This document shows positions 59,523-64,000 of a stretch of 64,000 bases of DNA, in pieces. The notes beneath the pieces were generated by a model. That model searched no databases. It was not told the origin of the DNA and saw only the letters and a program-made list of their open reading frames with translations. Numbering within the stretch: position 1 is the stretch's first letter; each line of letters starts with the position of its first letter. The stretch comes from Candidatus Nitrosopumilus sp. (GTDB lineage Archaea > Thermoproteota > Nitrososphaeria > Nitrososphaerales > Nitrosopumilaceae). The position numbers and the translations under genes are program-made. The stretch covers positions 1 through 64,000 of the forward strand of contig JAOKTA010000001.1 of assembly GCA_028335865.1 (NCBI GenBank). The letters are read 5' to 3'.

Positions 59523-60053
59523 TTATTTTCTAGCTCCGCACTTTGTGCAGAACTTTGAATTTGGTCTTAACTCAGCACCACATGAAGTACATCCGTTAGG
59601 ATTTTGCGGAGCAGTTTGTCTCGGCATTAAAGATGGATCAGGTGAAGGTAAAGTTCCAACATCTCCAAATGCCTCTTGTGCAGATACAATTCCTGGTGGA
59701 CCTGCTCCACCTACAGGATTATCTGCAGTACCAGATCTTGGCGGTTGACCCATGCCACCTGCCATCATTCCAGGTTGACCCATGCCAGGCATTAAGCCAG
59801 GAGATTGTGTGTTTCCACCAGAACCTTGAGATTTTTTTAATTCAAAGATAACTTTGATAGCTAAAAATTCTAATGCAGAATATGCAACTGTATAATCACC
59901 TAGTTTTTGAAAAAAGGCTTTGTCACTAATTTTACCTGCTTTGTACATGTTGTTAGTGTCTAAAAATGATTCATAGTATCCTTGAGATTCATCAAACAAA
60001 CTTTCTAGTTTCTCAAAAAGCATTCCAAGTGTATCTACTTCACCAAATGACAT
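59523..60053 (-). CDS. Protein with Gly/Pro/Met-rich linker and C-terminal zinc ribbon (2)
   Basis: GMGQPGMMAGGMGQPPR linker; GCTSCGAELRPNSKFCTKCGARK. Confidence 0.75.
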   Translation of the reverse strand: MSFGEVDTLGMLFEKLESLFDESQGYYESFLDTNNMYKAGKISDKAFFQKLGDYTVAYSALEFLAIKVIFELKKSQGSGGNTQSPGLMPGMGQPGMMAGGMGQPPRSGTADNPVGGAGPPGIVSAQEAFGDVGTLPSPDPSLMPRQTAPQNPNGCTSCGAELRPNSKFCTKCGARK

Positions 60054-60123
60054 ACTCAGTCTCTAATTTTGGAATATTAATTACTTTAGGATGAAAAAAT
60101 AAGAAAAAGCGTATTTTAGTAAT

Positions 60124-60450
60124 CTATGCAAGTGCTCTATCAATCATACTTTGGTATGATTCTTTAGAAGCTGCACCCACCTGCTGGCTAACTATTTCAC
60201 CTTTGTTAAGGAGGATTAAGGTTGGAATACTAAAGACGTTGTATTTTGAAGCCAATTCATTAGCCTCATCAACATTAACCTTGACAAATTTTACTTTGCC
60301 ATCATAGTCATTTGCCAGTTCTTCAACTACTGGACCTACCATTCTGCATGGACCACACCATTCGGCCCAAAAGTCTACAAATACAGGAATGTCAGAATTT
60401 ATGACATCTACTTCCCAAGACTTGGTATCTGAAATTTGAGTAACTACCAT
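60124..60450 (-). CDS. trxA: Thioredoxin
   Basis: PVFVDFWAEWCGPCRMVGPVVEELANDYDGKVKFVKVNVDE...FSIPTLILLNKGE. Confidence 0.95.
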   Translation of the reverse strand: MVVTQISDTKSWEVDVINSDIPVFVDFWAEWCGPCRMVGPVVEELANDYDGKVKFVKVNVDEANELASKYNVFSIPTLILLNKGEIVSQQVGAASKESYQSMIDRALA

Positions 60451-60565
60451 TAAATTTTTAAAATTTTATCATACCTAAAAACGTTCACCAAATTCTAAAT
60501 CTTTATTTTTTCATTAAAGATTAAATTTCATATATACTTAAATGACGTTTTGATAAAACTGAATT

Positions 60566-61315
60566 ATGAGTTCAGAACTTAGATTAAAAAAATTAAGAGG
60601 TTCTGGAGGCTATATCATGGCCACAGTTACAGATGAACAACAAATGAAAGGCAATTTAGGAGGTCCAGATTTATTTTTAGCCCCAATTGGAAGATTAAAT
60701 GATGATAAAATTACTAAGCATTTTTGCAATACATGTGAAAAAGAATTTGAAGGTCCACCAAAAATAGAATTTGAAAATCCAAATGAGGAAGTTGCAGAAA
60801 ATTTAGTTCTCGCTGAACGAGGTCAGTATATTTGTAAAGTATGTAATGCTTCAATTGCAGAATATAGGGAATTTAAGAAACCAAATGAGGAAGGGGAAAT
60901 TGGAAGTGCAAAGCCATTAGATGCTAACGCTGCAACAGCACCTACAGTAGAAGTTGCAACAGCACCTACAGTAGAAGTTGCAACAGCACCTACAGTAGAA
61001 GTTACACAACCGGGTTCTGCTGCATCAGTTAGTTCAATTGAAGGAAGAGCAGTGATAGATGAAAATGCAAACAAAGTCGGTATTGCAAAACAAGTAGGTA
61101 TTGATGCAAGTACACAATCAATGGTTTTAGTTATAACTAAAAATGATGGAACAGAAGGAAGCATTCCTTGGGCTAGTATCAAAAAAGTTGGCGAAGTAAT
61201 TCTACTAGGAAAACCTGAAGAAGAAGTTGCAGTTCAATCAGGAAAATGTTCTGAATGTGGATTTGTAAACAAAGACGAGTCTAAATTCTGTGAAGATTGT
61301 GGAACAAAAATTTAG
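60566..61315 (+). CDS. PRC-barrel-like domain protein with C-terminal zinc ribbon (3)
   Basis: SIEGRAVIDENANKVGIAKQVGIDAS...IPWASIKKVGEVILL; KCSECGFVNKDESKFCEDCGTKI; a second ATG lies at 60618. Confidence 0.72.
   Translation: MSSELRLKKLRGSGGYIMATVTDEQQMKGNLGGPDLFLAPIGRLNDDKITKHFCNTCEKEFEGPPKIEFENPNEEVAENLVLAERGQYICKVCNASIAEYREFKKPNEEGEIGSAKPLDANAATAPTVEVATAPTVEVATAPTVEVTQPGSAASVSSIEGRAVIDENANKVGIAKQVGIDASTQSMVLVITKNDGTEGSIPWASIKKVGEVILLGKPEEEVAVQSGKCSECGFVNKDESKFCEDCGTKI
60932..61003 (+). repeat. 24-nt perfect tandem repeat x3 (gcaacagcacctacagtagaagtt)
   Basis: Units at 60932, 60956, 60980. Confidence 0.97.
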
Positions 61316-61357
61316 TAATTAAGAAATTTCATGAATATTACTAAGGAAATAATGTAA

Positions 61358-62071
61358 TTGGCTAAAAGATCAAACTCAAAAGGAATAATCAAGGATATTG
61401 CAATTGTTGGCGTGGCAGTTGTAATAATGTGGATTGGAATACAAGTAGTATTTGGTACGGAGATGCTAACTTTAGAAGGAAATCAAATTAAAGTTGGAGG
61501 TCCATTTTATGTAGTTGTAAGTGGAAGCATGATTCCAGTTTTACAAGTTTATGACATCATAGTTATTCAAGGGCACGACCCATTTGAAGAAGTTGAAATA
61601 GGAGATATCATAGTTTTTGATAGGCCTTCAGATCATAATAGGGTAATAGTTCACAGAGTGGTATCAATAACTAATGAAGATCCTAAGACAATTAGAACAC
61701 AAGGAGATGCAAATCCAGGATCCATTCCAGGAACAGATTTTCCAATTACTGAAGAAGAGTATATTGGAAAAGTGGCATACATAATTCCACAACTAGGATA
61801 TGTTACACAAATTTTGCAACCTCCAACAAATTACATCATCATTGCAGTTGTAATTGGAATTATGATAATTAAACAATTTACAGGTAAGAAAAAAGATGTA
61901 GATGGTATTGTAAGTAAAGAAACATTAGAAGAATTATCAGATATTGGTAAAATTGAAGCAGATTCAGAATATTCTGAAGACATAAAAAAATCAGAAATTA
62001 CTCAAGAGAAAATGGATGATTCAGAAAAATCAGCTAAAAAAGATAGTTCAGATAAAGAAAATAATCAATAA
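61358..62071 (+). CDS. Signal peptidase I (archaeal Sec11 type)
   Basis: TTG start; YVVVSGSMIPVLQVYDIIVIQG...GDIIVFDRP...VIVHRVVSI...TQGDANPGSIPGTDFPI. Confidence 0.9.
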   Translation: MAKRSNSKGIIKDIAIVGVAVVIMWIGIQVVFGTEMLTLEGNQIKVGGPFYVVVSGSMIPVLQVYDIIVIQGHDPFEEVEIGDIIVFDRPSDHNRVIVHRVVSITNEDPKTIRTQGDANPGSIPGTDFPITEEEYIGKVAYIIPQLGYVTQILQPPTNYIIIAVVIGIMIIKQFTGKKKDVDGIVSKETLEELSDIGKIEADSEYSEDIKKSEITQEKMDDSEKSAKKDSSDKENNQ

Positions 62072-62085
62072 ATTAAAAACTACAG

Positions 62086-63612
62086 TTAAAGGACAGAGTC
62101 TCTTGTTTTGAAAACTCTTTTGAAGTAATCAGATGGCTCACTAGGCTCTTCAATGTCATTTGTAATTCCAGCTAAATTCTTTGCTAAATTCTTCTTGTAA
62201 CCTATTTGCATTTGTCGTTGAATTTGGATTCTTTGAGCCTGTGGGGAACCAGCACCATGCATAGATTCGGTAAGGTATCCAACTGAATTTCTACCTAGGG
62301 TCATATTTTCGATTAATCTTAAAATTCTCATTCTATTTTCTACATCTACACCTTTTCTTCCAGCAAGATATTTTTTTAACATTGGACCAGCTTCTGGATG
62401 TCTAAAATCTTGTTCTGATGGCAAGGTGACCATTAATCCACCTGCAATGTCTTGTGCCAATCTACTAATTTCATATGGGAACCTAGTAACATTGTGTTTA
62501 CAAACTTGTGCAAGCATATCATCATTTAGATAAACACCAGATTTCATTTTCTGTCCTTGGTGTGAAGATGCAATACCTGCTGCAAAAATTGTTTCATTAA
62601 GATGAGTCATCTCAATAATTTTATCTTTAATGTGAGAAACTTTTGGTACTCCGTTATAATCTGCAATTGTTGCAGCAGCACCAATTAAGACATCACCTAA
62701 TCCAGTTTTACAAACATAACTACGTCTGTGATAACAAGTAAAACGCTCAACTAACATTGATGCAAATTCAAATTCTCCATTCATAAAAATTTTATCCCAT
62801 GGGATAAACACTCTTTCTAAAACCATCAAAGCTTCTTGTCCACCAAATTTTGCATTACCAACATCAATATCACCATCCTCCATGGCTCGAGTATCACAAG
62901 ATTGTCTACCGTAAATGTAAGTTAGTCCTTCAACATCTGCCGGAATTGCACCTACAATTGCCCAATCTTTGTCACTTTCAGTTAATCTAATAGTTGGCAT
63001 TAAAATTATCCAATGAGAATTTATGCAGCCAGTTTGGTGTGCTTTAGCCCCAGAGACATAGACCCCTTTTTCATCACTGTCAACTACACGTGTGAATAAA
63101 TCAGGATCATCTTGTTCTGATGGACCCTTACTTCTATCTCCTTTTGGATCAGTCATTGCACCACCAATTACAAGATTTTCTTTTTGAACCATTTTTACAA
63201 ATTCTAAAAATCGTTTATGATAATCAGTTCCATGTTTTTCATCTATTTCAAATGTAGTTGAATGTAAAGAATTCATGGCATCCATACCAACGCATCTTTG
63301 GAAACATGTACCAGTATTTTGTCCCAATTTTCTTTGCATTTTATTTTGTAAAACTAAATCCTCTGCACTTTCTGCAATGTGTAAAAATCTATTAACTTTC
63401 AATCCAGTAATTGATGAATCAGCAGAAGCAAGTGATTCTTCACGCATTGCAAGATCATAAGTTTCAGCAACTGCATTAATTGACGGTCTAATTATTGGAT
63501 GATCTACAGGTTCTTTAACTAATTCTCCAAAAAGATAAATTTTGAGATTTCTATTTCTAAGACTTTCAATATAATCATCACCAGATCTAATTACTTTTGA
63601 CTCAGCAGCCAT
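62086..63612 (-). CDS. 4-hydroxybutyryl-CoA dehydratase
   Basis: QNTGTCFQRCVGMDAMNSL, GGAMTDPKGDRSKGPSEQ, VSGAKAHQTGCINSHWI, CYHRRSYVCKTGLGDVLIGAA; adjacent to an acyl-CoA synthetase. Confidence 0.92.
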   Translation of the reverse strand: MAAESKVIRSGDDYIESLRNRNLKIYLFGELVKEPVDHPIIRPSINAVAETYDLAMREESLASADSSITGLKVNRFLHIAESAEDLVLQNKMQRKLGQNTGTCFQRCVGMDAMNSLHSTTFEIDEKHGTDYHKRFLEFVKMVQKENLVIGGAMTDPKGDRSKGPSEQDDPDLFTRVVDSDEKGVYVSGAKAHQTGCINSHWIILMPTIRLTESDKDWAIVGAIPADVEGLTYIYGRQSCDTRAMEDGDIDVGNAKFGGQEALMVLERVFIPWDKIFMNGEFEFASMLVERFTCYHRRSYVCKTGLGDVLIGAAATIADYNGVPKVSHIKDKIIEMTHLNETIFAAGIASSHQGQKMKSGVYLNDDMLAQVCKHNVTRFPYEISRLAQDIAGGLMVTLPSEQDFRHPEAGPMLKKYLAGRKGVDVENRMRILRLIENMTLGRNSVGYLTESMHGAGSPQAQRIQIQRQMQIGYKKNLAKNLAGITNDIEEPSEPSDYFKRVFKTRDSVL

Positions 63613-63682
63613 AACTTAATTATTCTTAAGTTCTATAAATAGTCTAAATTCTACAACAGATAATTTTACGAATAACATATGA

Positions 63683-64000
63683 CTATAGCCCGATTCTAAC
63701 ATCTAAAATTTTACAGCCTTTTCCCTTTTCCATCACAAGGACAGGATTCATGTCTAACTCTTTGATCTCTTTAAAGTCAGAAACTAGTTGAGAAAGCCTC
63801 TGAATGCATTCAGATAATTTTGCAATATCGGATGGTTTTTCACCTCTAACACCTTGTAGAAGTTTTTGTGTTTTAATTGAGGCAATCATATCATCTGCTT
63901 CATTATCAGTTACGGGTGCAAGTTTGAAGGTAACATCCTTTAGAACTTCTACATAGATTCCACCCATTCCCAACATGATTACTGGACCAAATCCAGGTTC
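63683..64000 (-). CDS. C-terminal end of an ADP-forming acyl-CoA synthetase (ATP-grasp subdomain), 5' truncated by window edge
   Basis: EPGFGPVIMLGMGGIYVEVLKDVTFKLAPV...EIKELDMNPVLV; frame stays open to 64000. Confidence 0.85.
   Translation of the reverse strand, partial: EPGFGPVIMLGMGGIYVEVLKDVTFKLAPVTDNEADDMIASIKTQKLLQGVRGEKPSDIAKLSECIQRLSQLVSDFKEIKELDMNPVLVMEKGKGCKILDVRIGL

Noticed and set aside
59545-59851. + strand ORFs opposite the zinc-ribbon protein
   Set aside because: Antisense shadows of a Gly/Pro-rich coding region.

Overview
The window is about 64 kb of a dense, AT-rich archaeal chromosome. Its gene content is diagnostic of an ammonia-oxidizing thaumarchaeon of the Nitrosopumilus type: an 11-subunit-type Nuo complex, acetyl/propionyl-CoA carboxylase and 4-hydroxybutyryl-CoA dehydratase of the 3HP/4HB cycle, Sdh, Alba, MCM/GINS/RFC, Hel308, aIF6, aIF5B, L7Ae-S28e-L24e, LSm-L37e and archease. 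I found six tRNA genes. I found no rRNA, CRISPR array, transposase, prophage, intein or recognisable defence island, so most of the window is core genome. Nothing here is an obviously new multi-gene system. The observations that merit follow-up are: (i) an apparent 5' frameshift in an aldo/keto reductase that can be explained by a 7-nt deletion between GTGGCA repeats; (ii) a perfect 138-nt internal duplication in a secreted protein, one of several in-frame tandem repeats in the window; (iii) a palindrome cluster between sdhA and a PadR regulator; (iv) two adjacent Sulfolobus-type extended ferredoxins with different His patterns but a shared promoter element; (v) a GATC-rich repeat between the MCM/GINS and RFC-S genes; (vi) a 23-codon candidate microprotein; (vii) uncharacterized genes translationally coupled to RFC-L; and (viii) a cluster of C-terminal zinc-ribbon proteins around a thioredoxin. 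All family names were assigned by reading the translations. No database search was possible.
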